From Symsagittifera roscoffensis (Eukaryota > Xenacoelomorpha > Acoela > Convolutidae): a DNA stretch of 64,000 bases. Below, in pieces: positions 33,876 to 46,872 of this stretch. The notes under the pieces are model-generated. The model saw nothing but the letters and a program-made list of their open reading frames with translations, did not search any database and was not told the DNA's origin. The DNA is taken from the NCBI RefSeq assembly GCF_963678635.1, contig NC_087063.1:10820386-10884385 (forward strand), read 5' to 3'. Position numbers and translations under genes: made by a program. Positions within the stretch are counted from its first letter, which is position 1. Every line of letters begins with the position of its first letter.

Positions 33876-34959
33876 TTAACATAAAACAGTATAACGTTAA
33901 AATAAAAATAATGTGATGGTGCAAAAAAGCTTACCTCAACCCAACTTGGATTGATTTTTTAGTCCAATCAAATCATAACCCACGCGTTACTGAACCAAAA
34001 AAAAATTGCACATGAATTATCAAGAGTTAGCCAAAACTGCCATAACTGCATCCTGAATGCTCACACGTGAAATGATTTTTTATATTTCAGCTGTTTAAAA
34101 ATAGGTAGTTTTGTTAAAAATAATTGTTTGTTATTGGTGCAAAAAATGGTGAGCAGCAATTTTCCAAAAGAATTACTGATTAAACATTGGACACTAACAT
34201 TTCAGAGAAACACCTAATTCGGCATTCAGTATTGCATCGTCCAACAAACTATTAACTCAGCAAAACAATTAATGCGTCATTGAGAATGGCATCGTTCCGG
34301 ATGTAATTTCGTTCTCCATTTTAGTTCTCAAATTTGTCAAGAAATGAGTTTAATTGCTGTTTTATTGTTTATTGATTCTTTTTGCAAAAAAATCTGCTGA
34401 TAAAACAATTGAGATGTCGTTTTTAAGTTCAAATAATTTGATGCGAATTAAAAAAAACCTAAATATGAAAGAATCAACAAAAATAATTTTTTTAAATATT
34501 ATGTACCGACTGTAAGCGTTGCGGAACGGAGAAAGCGATTTCTAATTGCCAATGCCTTCTTACGAATTGTCGCATGAAGTCATGCAAACATAACTTTTTC
34601 CTACCTGCAAACAACCTATTCTTTAGCGAAACTTTCAGAATAAAAACTTTCAAAACCCGACGACTCTTTCGTAAAATCAATAACTCAAAAAATGTCGCAT
34701 AAAAAACTTTGTTACATAAAGTTTCTCTGATGATACAACTGTGTCGATAACACACATAAAAACCAAATTTATTAGCACGCCATCAAAACATTTAAGCTAG
34801 TTGCAGAAACACCGAAGTTTGTGAACAATTCAAGATTGCTTCATTAGATAGACATTTGCCACGACCACTAAAACGGAGATAAAATTTTCATTTTACGCAG
34901 ATTGGAGACCTCAAACAATAACTATAAGTGCAAAATAGCACCCCAAAAATCAATGGCAA
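33876..34959. other. AT-rich spacer
   Basis: A minus-strand frame at 34492-34755 has no supporting signal. Nothing firm. Confidence 0.4.
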
Positions 34960-35190
34960 GCATAAGGGGGTTTGGACTAAAGTTTCATAGGAATAATCAA
35001 TTTTAATGGATTATAATGGCAAAAAATTTAACCCATACAACCGATCTATATGACCATTTAACAATACGAATGGGTTTTTAGGGGATTTTGATCATTATTA
35101 TAAAAATTCTAAAATCCACTATAATCCATTATAATCGATTATGATCCATGGTTTTGTCTTCCATATAATCGATTATGTTTTGTTCATAAC
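34960..35190. repeat. Repeat E fragment
   Basis: Contains several TATAATCCATTATAATCGAT-type words like those in the two longer E copies. The flanking E blocks are absent. Confidence 0.4.
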
Positions 35191-35259
35191 ATCCAAGAAA
35201 ACCAATCATTTCGTTAAACGTGAAATGCTTTTTTTACAGTGTTATGTAACACTAGAAAC

Positions 35260-35360
35260 CGAATAAACACACGTTCATGCTCGTCTTTCGACATCCGCCC
35301 TGATACCCCCGTACCAAACCCGCAATTTCTCATTGCCCCTGGTCACCCCAGCCCCTCCTC
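35260..35360. other. GC-richer patch
   Basis: An isolated C-rich stretch. Both strands stay open through it in one frame, so strand and coding status cannot be decided. Confidence 0.3.
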
Positions 35361-35633
35361 CTAAGTTTTTTTTATAGGTCTTTTTCTATTTCTTAACGGT
35401 CTTCAAGCACGGTATACCTCGTGTTAGTCATCAAAATCACAAAAATTTTAAATTTGGCTGGAACATTCTTAATTTTTTGAGGTAAAATGTGACAGGATTT
35501 TATCCGTTTCCTACTATTTTTTATTCAATAACTTTTTGCAAAATTTTAACGTAACCTTAGTTTCATTTCTAGAAAGCCTCGCGACGAAGTTTGGATTTCA
35601 ATTAATCAAGCTATCCTTGCTGATGCATCTCTT

Positions 35634-35810
35634 TTAGGCCCGAAATCTATCGTTCATCTTTTTTTCTTTCTGTTTCCGGCGGTTGCATTTTTCCACCTTT
35701 TCTTGCGAAGCCCATAAATCCGAGACTTTTTTTCGCAAATCGCTCACCTCGCATGATTCCTTTCTACTCACCGAATTCCTTTGATTCATCACAACGTACG
35801 CGTTCTTCAT
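35634..35810 (-). CDS. Candidate 58-aa ORF, lysine-rich coiled coil
   Basis: A minus-strand frame from ATG at 35810-35808 to TAA at 35636-35634 encodes a strongly charged, helical-looking peptide (for example SDLRKKVSDLWASQEKVEKC). The DNA is GC-richer than its flanks. Two consensus donors (GTGAGT near 35770, GTGAGC near 35750) lie inside the frame, so it could instead be an exon ending early. It lies downstream, on the same strand, of the coding-like debris at 36.6-41.4 kb and may belong to it. Function unknown. Confidence 0.3.
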   Translation of the reverse strand: MKNAYVVMNQRNSVSRKESCEVSDLRKKVSDLWASQEKVEKCNRRKQKEKKMNDRFRA

Positions 35811-36633
35811 CCTTATAAAAAAAATTGATTAAATAAATTTTCTTAAAAAGAAACGAAAATTGACTTTTTTATGTAATCTTTTTCTCATTTCCGAAAAATG
35901 TATCTCGATTTTAATTTTCCGGCTATTTTCACTCAGCGGATTGTATTTGAAAAAAACCGTAAAATGGAGAAACTTTTCTTTATGATAGTCTTTTTGGAAG
36001 TAGTTTAGTTCAATTAGAGATTTTGGGAAAAAATTGTTCACAAGATCACTGCGAACGAGCAGTTTTCACTGAAGGTCAGACAAAGACCTGGCAAATTAAA
36101 TAAGCTAAGAGTGGTAAAAAATCAGGTCACACAATTTCCTTACCAGGAAACCTTTTGATGAAGTGTAATGAAGCGTAACTACGAAACTACATTATCTCTT
36201 TTTCTCGAGTGAGAACGAAGAAAAGTCTTACAAAATGTATAAAATTTTATCTAGGCTGTCAGGAACAAAACAAAAATTAATAATAGCTGAGAAGGATTGA
36301 ATTAAAATGATTCCGACGTAATCAAAACATGAGCGCTTGTATATATGGGTTTCTGAAAAAAGGTAGCTGGTTTATAGTGTTTGTGAAAAAAATTAGCCAT
36401 TTAGATTAAAATAAAAGAAATTTTGTTAAAAGTTTCAAGGTAAAGTTTTATTGTTCGGCCCAAAATCTGTCTAATTTTAACGAAATTCGATTGTCTGATT
36501 GTGACGGAACGGCAAATTTAGCCAATTATTCTCTTAAGGATGTTGTAGTGGATCGAGAAGCAAATTATCGTTGTCTAATAGCTCTGTTGCCTGGTGCGCC
36601 GTTGGAATCTCAGCTTCTAAGTGGGATAGGGGG

Positions 36634-36653
36634 AGGGGGAGGGGGGGGGGGGG
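36634..36653. repeat. G-rich homopolymer tract
   Basis: GGAGGGGGA-type sequence leading into a run of 13 G (36641-36653). Confidence 0.9.
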
Positions 36654-36659
36654 TGGTAA

Positions 36660-38626
36660 AATATCTGTAACAAAATTTTTTGTTGGTCCGTCGTTTCCAG
36701 CTGACCTACGTTAAGCAATGGCGGCGAGGTACCGGTCGATTTCGTCTGATGAAAGCACAATCTCGAAAACGGTTTCTTTCCAGTATTCGTAGAATCCAGA
36801 GTCCTGTATATCCAGAGTCCGGCTTCATTAGAGAATTATCCATTTTGAATAATTTTGAGTCTTGAGGAAGAGCTGGTTAGTTGTCACTAGTGTTATTCGC
36901 CCCAGTCGGTGTTATTGAGATTGGATATTGAGTCGTCTGAAGTTCATCTAAATTCTCAGATTTATTAGTTATATTTTGGTGTAGGTCAAAGTTATTAGGT
37001 TCCAAATGACTGAGAGCCCTTAGAGTATGCGAATTAAACCTCTTTCCGCCTTAACTTTTCAATGGAAACCCCCAACCGTCCATTCCGAAACGCTAAAATT
37101 GACGGAACGAAACAAGACTTATCGCATGCTAGGAAACCTGAGATTTACTGATTTCAGATTTTCTTTGCTTCTGTAGGATGCTTTTTGACAGATTTTTCGG
37201 ATGTCTGCTCTGTCTTTTTCTCCTAGGTGGGTCCCTTGAGGTTGTGTGGATATGGGTTTGCACTTTGGTCCTCGGGTGTAGCTTTTCTTTGAATGTTTGA
37301 GGTGTCGAAGATGATTATTGTATCAAAGCTGTCTGAGAAGTAGTTGTTGTGACAACCTCCAGCGGTTGTGGAATAACCGTTGTGTCAGTCTTCGTTGGAT
37401 ATGCGATGTGAGCTTACGATTTTCTTGTCAAGATCCTCAAATTGTGGAGCTCCATTCAATCGAGTGACTTTTTACGAATATGCTTACCTTACTTGAAAAA
37501 ATCCAAGGCAGTTCGAAGGTTCGATGCTCTGGTCGCCTTTGTTTGCTAGTCTGCGTGGTATCCCTCATCCATCGGATTGCAATCTTTCTGAGATAGAGGT
37601 TTATTTGTAAAACCATGTTCAATCCGGTCGTCTTAACCCCAGTTTAATGTTCTTCTATCCTTGGAAATGATTGACTTGCCTTTGTCTTAACGTGAATCAA
37701 ACTATTTCTAGCTAATGGTTTCTAGATGAACATCAATTTTCGGCTGAAATGCTTTCCGAAAAAGGAACATTTAAATGAAAATTTATCAGCTGAGCGTAAA
37801 TGTTAACTAATTATGAGACAACCGCGTTAAGAATGGTTCTAAAAGAATTGAACGAACTTGCGATAAACTTTTTTACAGAGTTTAAAAGTTTTTCTAGAAA
37901 TCCGTTGGATCTTTGGGTCCGATTGTTCAAATTTTTAAACTGATTTTTTCTGAAATTGCAAAACAACTAAAACTCTTGACTCCCAAAAAGAAAAAATCAA
38001 AGAATATCTGTACAGCGGAGAACATTTTGTTCAGTACCACAAAATAATTCGAAAGAGCCTGCAAACTCCACTGCGATTTCTTAGTTAGGTTTCGAAAGTC
38101 CTGATAATTCTCCGATCTGATAATGATCCCACCGGTTTTAGTATGCTGATAACATGTTATCACATGGAGATGTATCTGTGTGTTATGTGAGGCCAGCATA
38201 TAACTAAGCCACAAAACTCATGCCAAATCGGCCTGTGTGTGTCTCGTGTACTTCTGGTTTTCTTCTGTCAAAAGAACTGGTATCGTCTTGTTTAAAATCG
38301 TGGTACCATCTACAAGTTTTTTGAACAATCACAGGCTTTTTTTTTTAGATTTCGCGGTAATTTTTCTATAGAACCAGGTGTGAGATTTATTGTTTTTTTT
38401 TCGCAGTTAAGGTCAGGAAATCAATTTAGTAAAAAAAATTAGGGATGAAAAATAAATAAAAGCAGAAACAGAAATAAAACTTTTCGTAGAATCATTATCG
38501 GAAAAGCCCAACGCATTATGTTCAGCGGAACAAACGCTCGGAGCGTCTGCGAAAAAAATTGCAATAATAAAGATTGGGTATAGCGAAATCTAAAATCAAA
38601 AGTGAACATTTTTATGTAATAAAGCA
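36660..38626 (-). pseudogene. Minus-strand coding-like debris
   Basis: Several minus-strand stretches read as plausible polar, Thr/Ser/Asn-rich protein, each tens of codons long. One lies near 36690-36830; one near 36890-37060 (reads DLHQNITNKSENLDELQTTQ); others lie near 37090-37420; and one near 37490 ends at an AAG|GTAAGC donor. They sit in different frames separated by stops, with few convincing introns, so I read them as a decayed gene or a poorly resolved multi-exon gene. No family recognised. Confidence 0.25.
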
Positions 38627-41600
38627 ATATTGGAACTTTCCAAATTATAAGCCACTGGGGAGCAGCCTCGATTGGATTATGGTTTCGACGTTATACTGCT
38701 GCAATAATAAAAAATACCGTTGCATCGACAATTGCTTGGTCTTTTTTTAAAGCCAGAAATAGGTTTATCTAAAGGAAGTTAGCAATCGCTTTAAGTCTCT
38801 TTAAAGTAATCGCTTTAAGTCTGGAAACTAGGTCCGTAAAACACATATCTTTACCAGCTGTAACAGTTGTTAATACAAGCTAAAGATTGACAAAATCTAT
38901 CTACCCAGCGGGTATATCTACTGTGATATGATTCATTTGTATGATTTGTAGTATTGGTGGAAATTAAGGCCGTACCAACCTTGAATTCGGAACCGTAGTT
39001 CTTCAGCTCATACTACTCCTAGTGAATCAAGTTTTTTAGTTCAATTTTTTTCTTCGAAAGGATTCAAATCATGCGAAAAAGATCGTTGTACAGTCGTACC
39101 CGTAGAGTTGTTCTTTTGACGGCCCAGGGTCTTTGTAACGCGTCGGTTTTATTTCTTTTTGGATCTTTAACGTCGAAGTGGGTGTTTTCGGTAAAACTAA
39201 CTTTTTTTTGCCTAATTTTTTTAAAGGAGACTGCTAAGGGTTGCTAAATGTTACTGTTTGAGTAGTTTGTAGTCGGAGTGTTTTTTATTGCAAACGTCTA
39301 GTCGGCAAATAAATCATTCCCGTGTAATTTTGAAAACAATCCAATCAGTTTCGTTTGAAAAAAAACTAAATAACTCACAATTGCGCCCTTTAGTGACCAA
39401 ATCATAGGTGTCTAAATCTTCATAAAAAATTCAACATTATAAGTATGCTCAGAAACGTCTCCATAGGAAGCAACTAGAAATCGATGATAAGTTTTTGAAC
39501 ACGGAACATTTCCAAAGTTTGTTTCCACGACCCTTTGAAATTTGTTGGGAATATTTTACAATTCGTAATAAAGCATCTAAATATTGATAAATTCCAGTTA
39601 TAGCGCCACCTATAAGGCTAAATTTGCACTGTTTTTTGTAAGGCTGTCGAGGGCCAAAAGGCTGTATACGTTCTCTAAGTCAAGTCAATATTTTTGTTTC
39701 TCAAACATCTCAGACGGACATTATGGACCCTTGGAGGCGACATCATGTGCTGACTCGTGGATTTTAGGCATCTGATATTTGTTCTTGTAAATCCGTTTGC
39801 TTAAGAAGAATCGAGAGCTATTTTAATGGGTAATTTTTTCTTGCAAAAAAAAAACCAAAAGACTAATAAATTGGTCTTTGTCGTAGTTTTCAGTTTTTAT
39901 GTGTCCTTCCGATTTTAGTCTGAGCCCAGTAAAAACAACTTTACTTTTTTCCTGAGCTGGTTGAGTTGTAGCCGATCGTGGAAATGTGCAATTTGCATTG
40001 GGTTTTGATTCTCCCGATCTGAAGGAATACATTTTTGTTATTTTAAAAAATGAGTTCCATCTCGTTTCTTGAAGGATTTTGTAGGTTTCATATAATTAAT
40101 TGACTTACTGGGTCTTTGCGATTTGTGGTACGAGCAAAATTTCTGAGCGACTTTGATTTTGAGAAAGGTGTCTCTTATAGAATTTCTTTTATCGAGGTTT
40201 TCTGTAGGGAAGAGAGAGCATTCGTTCTTGTACCATCCAATGGAAAAAATTGAAACTGTAGTCTTTCCATTCATTAGTTGCCTTATTAGTGAGCCCACTG
40301 TATAAATCTTTTGTAGCTTGATCCACTGGTTTTATTTGAAAATGTGGATCTCTAAAGTTTGGTTCGTGTGCCAAGTTGCACTTTAAGAAGCTAACAGGTT
40401 GACTTAAAGTTTCCGTAGTTTTTTTTGATTCTTCACCGTTCTCATCATAAATAATTAATATAGTTTGCACAGAGATAAATAATTTTCTTTTTGTCTGGCT
40501 TCCGAACAAGATATTTATCACTCCATTGTTTTATCTATGTGCGTGATAAAAATTGATTCCGATCTGATCCGACGGATTTTCATCATCTCTGCTGTTTAAA
40601 ATATCACTAATTACTATGTTGATATTTCAACGCTTATACATTCAACTTTTGGTGAAGTGAACCTTAAAACTAAAACTTACGCAGGTAGCTTGTTTTGCTG
40701 CACAGATTGGTTGATTTTTTCGAAAATATTCTTCGACATTTAATACAAGGTTTCTCTCTCTTGATGTTCAAGGCGGGTTTTCTCTTGACATCAAAATATT
40801 TGTTCCTTTTAGTATGTAAAAAAGTTCCGTAGAATTCAATGTTTTTGGTTAATTTCAGATGATTCCTAACCTCGTTTAGGTCAATAAGAGCTACTTTTGA
40901 TGATTTTAATTTTATTTATGTTACTGGGAAGAAGTTTTATCTATAGTTTGTAGTTTTTCGTGTTGCTAATCAAAACGTCTCTTCTCCGTTGTTCTTCTCC
41001 AAGTCGCAGTTTTTTGCATTTTTTTTTCAAAGCAACCGACAATTGTTCAAAAAGTTCCTTATCTTTCTGCTTACTCTTTGAAAGTTTGCGTCTTTCAATG
41101 GCTAGATCAATCGGTAATACATTAGTCGCTCTATTATCAGTCGTTTTTCTGACAGAGGCGACTGGCTTTAGATTCGAAAAACTTTGAACAAAATGCGACG
41201 GAATTTAGTTCAACGAATTTTCGGCTAAAAATTTTTGCTTCAAACTCGATGGGGAGATACAGAATTGATCTCAATTTCATTTTCGCTTCCTTCGATTCAT
41301 TCCGTTGGATTTCTTTGGTTCTGCTTTTTGAGCTATCGCCTCTTCATTGTCATAACGGTGGTTAGGTTTCGCCGTGACAAATTGATCTAATACTATTGCT
41401 GAAATACTTTAAGAAATAAAAGTAGTTAAAATATGTGAAAAACAAGAATGTCAGATGAAAAAATAAAGCAAGATCGCTCCGAAAGAATGTTTTACACTGA
41501 AGGTCAGACAAAAGTTTGTCAAAACTAAAAAAAATTATATATAAGAGTAGTACTTAATCAGATCACAACAAGAGATTTTTTTTGTGTGGATCATCGATAA

Positions 41601-42017
41601 TTCAGTCTGTTGTCAGCGCTATTTGCTGGCTAGCTAGGATGGCCAATTGTTCTGCAGGTATCACAGAAAAAACGAACCTGTTTTTTGAAAATTAATTAAA
41701 AAAATTATTGCATGTTTTTTTTAAAGTTAATATTGTTTTCGTGCGTGGTGTGATAGAAGGAATTAAAGGAAACCTAATTTTTAGGTCAACTTGACATACA
41801 CAGCAAAATAGGCGATCCGGGCCACGGATTTTGTCAAAAAATGTGTAGATAAGAAAAACAAAGACACAATTCAAGCAAAATTTTGGAACTTTTTACTTTT
41901 TGGGCAGAGCAAAAACGTTTTGAATTGAAAATGTGGCTGTGATCAAAGTTGCAATTTTGAAAACTAGTTTCAGTGAGATTGAGAACAAAATTTATAATTT
42001 TTCAGGTAAGAAAGAAG
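38627..42017 (-). pseudogene. 3.39-kb tandem duplication unit 1 with decayed minus-strand gene
   Basis: Aligns with 42018-45312 from the TATTGGAACTTTCC block onward at a spacing near 3.39 kb, roughly 70 to 75 percent by eye. On the minus strand an uninterrupted Lys/Glu-rich segment lies at about 41220-40940 (reads DLAIERRKLSKSKQKDKELF). A 100-codon segment lies at 40500-40189 (reads VDQATKDLYSGLTNKATNEW), and the alternative frame continues it past an apparent frameshift (reads GWYKNECSLFPTENLDKR). A GTAAGT donor occurs at about 40677. Family unknown. Confidence 0.35.
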
Positions 42018-45000
42018 TATTAGAACTTTCGATATAATAAGCCACTGCTGTACAACTTCGATTGAAGTATTGTTTCGACGGGCTCATTGCTGCATTAATT
42101 TAAAATACAGTTGCAACGACAACTTCTTTGTCATATTTTGAGCTAGGAATAGTTTTATCCAAATACAGTCTGAAAATTGGGTCCGTAAAACACATATCTT
42201 TACCAGCTGAGTGTTAAATAGAAAAATTGAATGATAAAATCTATCTGTTGATTGGTTTCATTTACTGTGATATGTTTTATTAGTCTGATTTATAGAAATG
42301 GCAGAAATTAGGACTCTTTGATTCGTAATTATTTTAAGTGTGGAACCCTATGAAAATTTTTATGGTGTTCTACAGCTCATACTACTCCTAGTAAATCAAG
42401 TTTGTTAGTGGAGTGTTTCTCTTCGAATGGATCTAAGAAAAAGCAAAAGTCATCAAATAACAGTCTTACTCATAAATTTGTTTACAAGATGCCCCGAGGC
42501 CGTTGTGACGCGTCGGATTTAATTGTGTTTGGAAATTTAACAACCAAGTGGAAGTTTTTGGTAAGAATAACTCTTTTTTGATTGATTTTTTTAAAGAGGG
42601 TGAACGGGGATTTGCTAAATTTGCACGTTATTCTTCGAGGATTTTGTAATAGGATTGTTTTTGCTTGCAAATGTCTGTCAACAAAAAATTAATTCCCGTG
42701 TTATAATTTTGAAAACAATCCAATCAGTTTTGATCGAAAAACTTTAAATAAATCATATTTAGGCAATTCAATGACGAAATCATTAAAGTGCCAAAATGTG
42801 GTTTTTAAAAAAATCAATAAGTATCTAAAGTTGATAAAATATTTTCTTATACATTGTGTATACTTAGAATATTCTCAAATAGGGGCAACATGAAATTGAT
42901 GATAGCTTTTTGTAGGCGGAAATTTTTCAAAGGTTGAGTCCATGACTCTAAGAAATTAATTGGGCATATCTCGCAATTCGTAAAAAACTATCTAAATACT
43001 GACATGTTCCAGTTTTTTGCCGACTACAAGGCTAAAATTTCATTGTTTTTTGTTAGACTGTGGATGGTCAACTGACAATAAGCAATTTTCAAGTCAAGTG
43101 TTGTAAGCCAAACATCTCTGGCGGGTTTTTGGGAAATGTTGTCAGCTTTGTGTGCTTATTCGTGGATAATAGACAACCGATACTTGTTCTTGTAATTCAG
43201 TTTGCTTAAAAATTTCGAGTCCAGAGCTAATTTTTTTAAAAATTTTTTTCTTGAAAATTAAAATAGGAGGTCTAATGAATCGGTTTTTGTCGTAATATTA
43301 TTTTTCACTTGTCCCTCCAATTTGAGTCTTGGCTGCGCCTAGTAAACGTAAAGATACTTTTTTTCTGAGCTGATGAGCTGTAACCAATCGTGGAAATGTG
43401 TAAATTTCAGTGCTTCTTGATTCCCCCGATCCAAACGGATATATTTTTGACATTATTTAAAACGGCTTCTGTTTTTTTCCGAAGGGTTTGTAGATTTCAA
43501 ATAATTAACTGACTTACTTAGTCTTGGCGATATGCAGTACGAGCAAGTTTTTTAAGCGAATTCGATTTAGATTTTGAGAAAACTCCCGTCACCTAGAATG
43601 CTTTTTTCCGTAGTTATCTGTCAGGAAAAACGACATTCGTTGTTGTACCATCCATTGGTAAAAATTGGAACTGTATTCTTCCCATTCATTTTGATTGCCA
43701 CAGTAGTAAGCCCACAGTATAAATTTTTGTCGCATGATCCAATGGAAGGTGTGGATCTTACTGACTTGGTTTGTGTGGGACGTTGTTTTTCGAGAAGCTA
43801 ACGGGTTGAGTTAAAAATTTGTGCTGGCTCGATTTTTGTTTCCTTGGCTGGTTTTCAAATTGTTTTTTCATTCTTCACCGTCCTCAGCATAAATACTTGT
43901 GATGTTTAGCACAGAGTACAATTCATTTTCACTTTGGCTGGTTTCCGAACATGTGCTTATCCCTCAAACTTTTGCACTGCATACCTGACAAAAATTTACA
44001 GCGATCTTATCCGACGGATTTTCATAATCTGTGCGGTTTAAAATAACACTTTTTACAATCATAATATTTCAACCTTTATACTTGCAACTTTTGGTGAAGT
44101 GATCTCTAAAATTAAAAGTATTTCAGGTGGCTTTTCTTACAGTTTGGTTGATTTTTTTCGAAATTCTACCTCGAATTTTCATACAAGGGTTCCCTCTCTT
44201 GATTTTTAAGGCGGGTTCTCTTTTGACAATAAAATGTCTGCAACTAATAGTATGTGCAAGAATTCCATAGAACTCGAAGTTTTTTTTCTTTATTTAAGAC
44301 AATAGCTAGCCTCTCTTAGGTCAATAGGAGTTACTTTTCATGCTTCAATTGAGGAAGTCATCTTTCTGGAAAAAGTTTTCTCTGCACTTCGCAGTTTTTC
44401 ATGTTGCTAATGAAGCCGTCTCTTGTCCATTATTTTCTTATTCTCCTCCACTAATATGTCGCAGTTTTTTTTCAATTTTTTTTTTAAAAAAAGCTCCCAA
44501 AAATTGTTCAAGCGACTTCCTATCTTTTTGCAATTTATTTAAAAGTTTGAGTCTTTCAGTGGCTACATCAGTCGATGTTACAATAGCCGCTCTACTTTCA
44601 GTCGCTTTTCTCACAAAAGCGATTGAATATAGATTCGAAAATTTTCAAACAAAATGCGACGGACTTTAGTTCAATGAGTTTTGGATGAGGAGAAACAATC
44701 CAACTGATCTCAATTTCTTGTCCGCTTCCTCCGACACTTTCCATTGAATTTTTTTGGTTCTGCTTCTTAAGCAATTGCCTCTTCATAGTCATAACGGCTT
44801 TGCTATGCTAGATTTATCTTCCTATGGGGTTGGAGGATCAGTTTTATGATTCTACCTAAAATTGTGGGATTTTTCTAACGCTCGACTCATTATGGTTAGA
44901 TTTCGCCAAGGTCAGATAAAGACATGTCAAAACTAAAAAAATATCAGAGAAGTATAAAATCAGATCACAACAAGCAATTTAATATTTTTTATGTGTATCA

Positions 45001-45312
45001 TCAAAAAATAAGATTGTTGTCAGCGCTACTTTAATCATGATCACTCAGCGCTGAAATTAAATAAAAACTAGGACAATTGTTTGCTCTGCAAGTATCAATT
45101 AAAGATCCATCAGGTTTCCTGAAAATAATTTTAAAAAGTTTTTGCATGTTTTTTTCTTCAAATTAATGTTGCTTCCGTGCGTGGTGTGATAAACTAATCT
45201 AAAGGAAACCTAAACTTTAGGTATACTTGGCAAACACAGTAAAATAGGCAAACCGGGCAACGGATTTTGTCGAAAAATGTGTAAATAAGAAAAACAAAAA
45301 CAAAATTCAATG
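42018..45312 (-). pseudogene. 3.39-kb tandem duplication unit 2, more decayed
   Basis: The counterparts of the unit 1 segments are recognisable (for example ATKIYTVGLL, MNGKNTVPIFTNGWYNNEC), but they carry extra stops and frame shifts, and the GTAAGT donor is lost. In one hand-aligned segment of about 40 codons, changes are not concentrated at third positions, so I see no sign of protein-level constraint since duplication. The right end approaches an assembly gap. Confidence 0.4.
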
Positions 45313-45422
45313 AAAAAGTTCCGAAGTTTTTTTCTTTTTGTGAAGTTTTATTCGAAGAGTGGCGCAAAAAAACTTTTACATGCCTTCTAGTCTGCTTTTT
45401 TTTTCGAAATTAGGACTAAAAC

Positions 45423-45622
45423 NNNNNNNNNNNNNNNNNNNNNNNNNNNNNNNNNNNNNNNNNNNNNNNNNNNNNNNNNNNNNNNNNNNNNNNNNNNNNN
45501 NNNNNNNNNNNNNNNNNNNNNNNNNNNNNNNNNNNNNNNNNNNNNNNNNNNNNNNNNNNNNNNNNNNNNNNNNNNNNNNNNNNNNNNNNNNNNNNNNNNN
45601 NNNNNNNNNNNNNNNNNNNNNN
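45423..45622. other. Assembly gap (200 N)
   Basis: Exactly 200 undetermined bases. Frames crossing it are meaningless. It follows the second duplication unit, so a third unit could be collapsed here. Confidence 0.99.
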
Positions 45623-46432
45623 CCTGGTTTTTTCCTTCGTTTTTTCCACACATAAATGTATTTAAAAAGGTATTTAAAACTGAAATAGAGATAATATTGA
45701 TTTTTGGCACATTTCAGTGTCTATTTTGCATTACCTGTGCTTACGCTAGTCAAAAAATCTACTTTGCTTTGGATTTAAAATCGGATTAAAAATTCATTCC
45801 CGCCCGCAAATAAAGTTTTTTTTCTGTGTGAAAAACTAGGTCTGAATAGGATGGATTTTTGATTAGTTTCGAATGAAAAAACTCAGCGCTGATATTGAAA
45901 TAAATTTTTTCACGTTTTGTTCCCTCGTAATTCTCAACCATCTATCGATGGTAAAACTAGAAAATTCATCCGAAATCTTTTTTTTTTCATAGATCTCACA
46001 ACACAAAATATCATGCAAAAACTGATTGGATAAAAATGAAAAAATAAAAATACAGAACTAATCGGCGGTAAGAAATTGGAAAAGAAACTGATGTTATTAT
46101 TATACAAGTAGCATAGCTTGTCTTTACAGTTTCTTCAAATGGCACGTTTCTGCCTATCTCCAGAATTCATGATTAAAGTGAACTTCCTTTTCGTTATAAC
46201 CTAATTAATTGCCAATTTTACATTTATCATCTCTTGTAGATTATCAAAATTAAAATGGAGTTTCAAATTTTTAAGCAAAAGAAAATTGTTTGAATCATAG
46301 GAGCTTTCCATGTTTTTACAAAAAATATATAATGTTTTTGTGGTGCATTTTGGGCTTAGAAAATTATGGCTTTCGTTTATTTTAAATTCTGGCAAAGTTC
46401 TTGTTTTTCGCGATGTCAGTTTTAGCTAAGCT
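45623..46432. other. AT-rich spacer
   Basis: No gene or recognised repeat between the gap and the copia insertion. Confidence 0.4.
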
Positions 46433-46437
46433 GCTTG
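46433..46437. repeat. Target-site duplication, left (GCTTG)
   Basis: GCTTG directly precedes the left LTR and recurs directly after the right LTR at 51310-51314. A 5-bp duplication is typical of Ty1/copia integrase. Confidence 0.95.
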
Positions 46438-46775
46438 TGTTGAGGACAGACGAGCTCAATGCCAGACTAGTGAAATACCAGACCAAACTCAAGGTCAGAC
46501 TTGAGCAATAGAAACCTAATTAAAGGTCAACTGGTATAAAACTCAATGCACTCAGACAAGGTCAACTGGTCTGCTGGTATTTGATAAACTAATTAATTAA
46601 CTGGTAATTAATTAACTGGTACTATTTGATGCTCAGTTTGTCGTGTCATTTTAAAAACACAATCTCAATTCATTCTTCAACAATCAGTATCTCTTCTCTC
46701 TCCTCAGTTGAAACCTCAGATAACTCTCAAACCTCTATCCCCTAGTCCTACTTGCTCTAACTCTGAATCTTAACA
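46438..46775 (+). repeat. 5-prime LTR
   Basis: 338 bp, starting TGTTGAGGACAG and ending TCTTAACA, the usual TG...CA. Contains internal short repeats (AAGGTCAACTGGT twice, TTAATTAACTGGTA twice) around a TATA box. Confidence 0.96.
46535..46540 (+). promoter_or_regulatory. LTR TATA box
   Basis: TATAAA at position 98 of the LTR, the likely core promoter for the element RNA. The same site in the right LTR is 51069-51074. Confidence 0.6.
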
Positions 46776-46789
46776 GGTTATGGGCCCAG
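46776..46789 (+). promoter_or_regulatory. Primer binding site, half tRNA-iMet type
   Basis: GGTTATGGGCCCAG lies directly after the left LTR. It is complementary to the anticodon-stem region of initiator methionine tRNA rather than to the tRNA 3-prime end. This is the priming mode established for Drosophila copia, where a cleaved half-tRNA is used. Confidence 0.85.
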
Positions 46790-46872
46790 ATTTCTAAACT
46801 TTTTGATTTAATAATTATTTGATTTCTGTCAGAGTTTTTTTTAGCTTTTATCTAGCCTTTAGCAAAGCAGAG

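Noticed and set aside
45359-45710. Frames spanning the N run
   Set aside because: They are produced by undetermined bases only.
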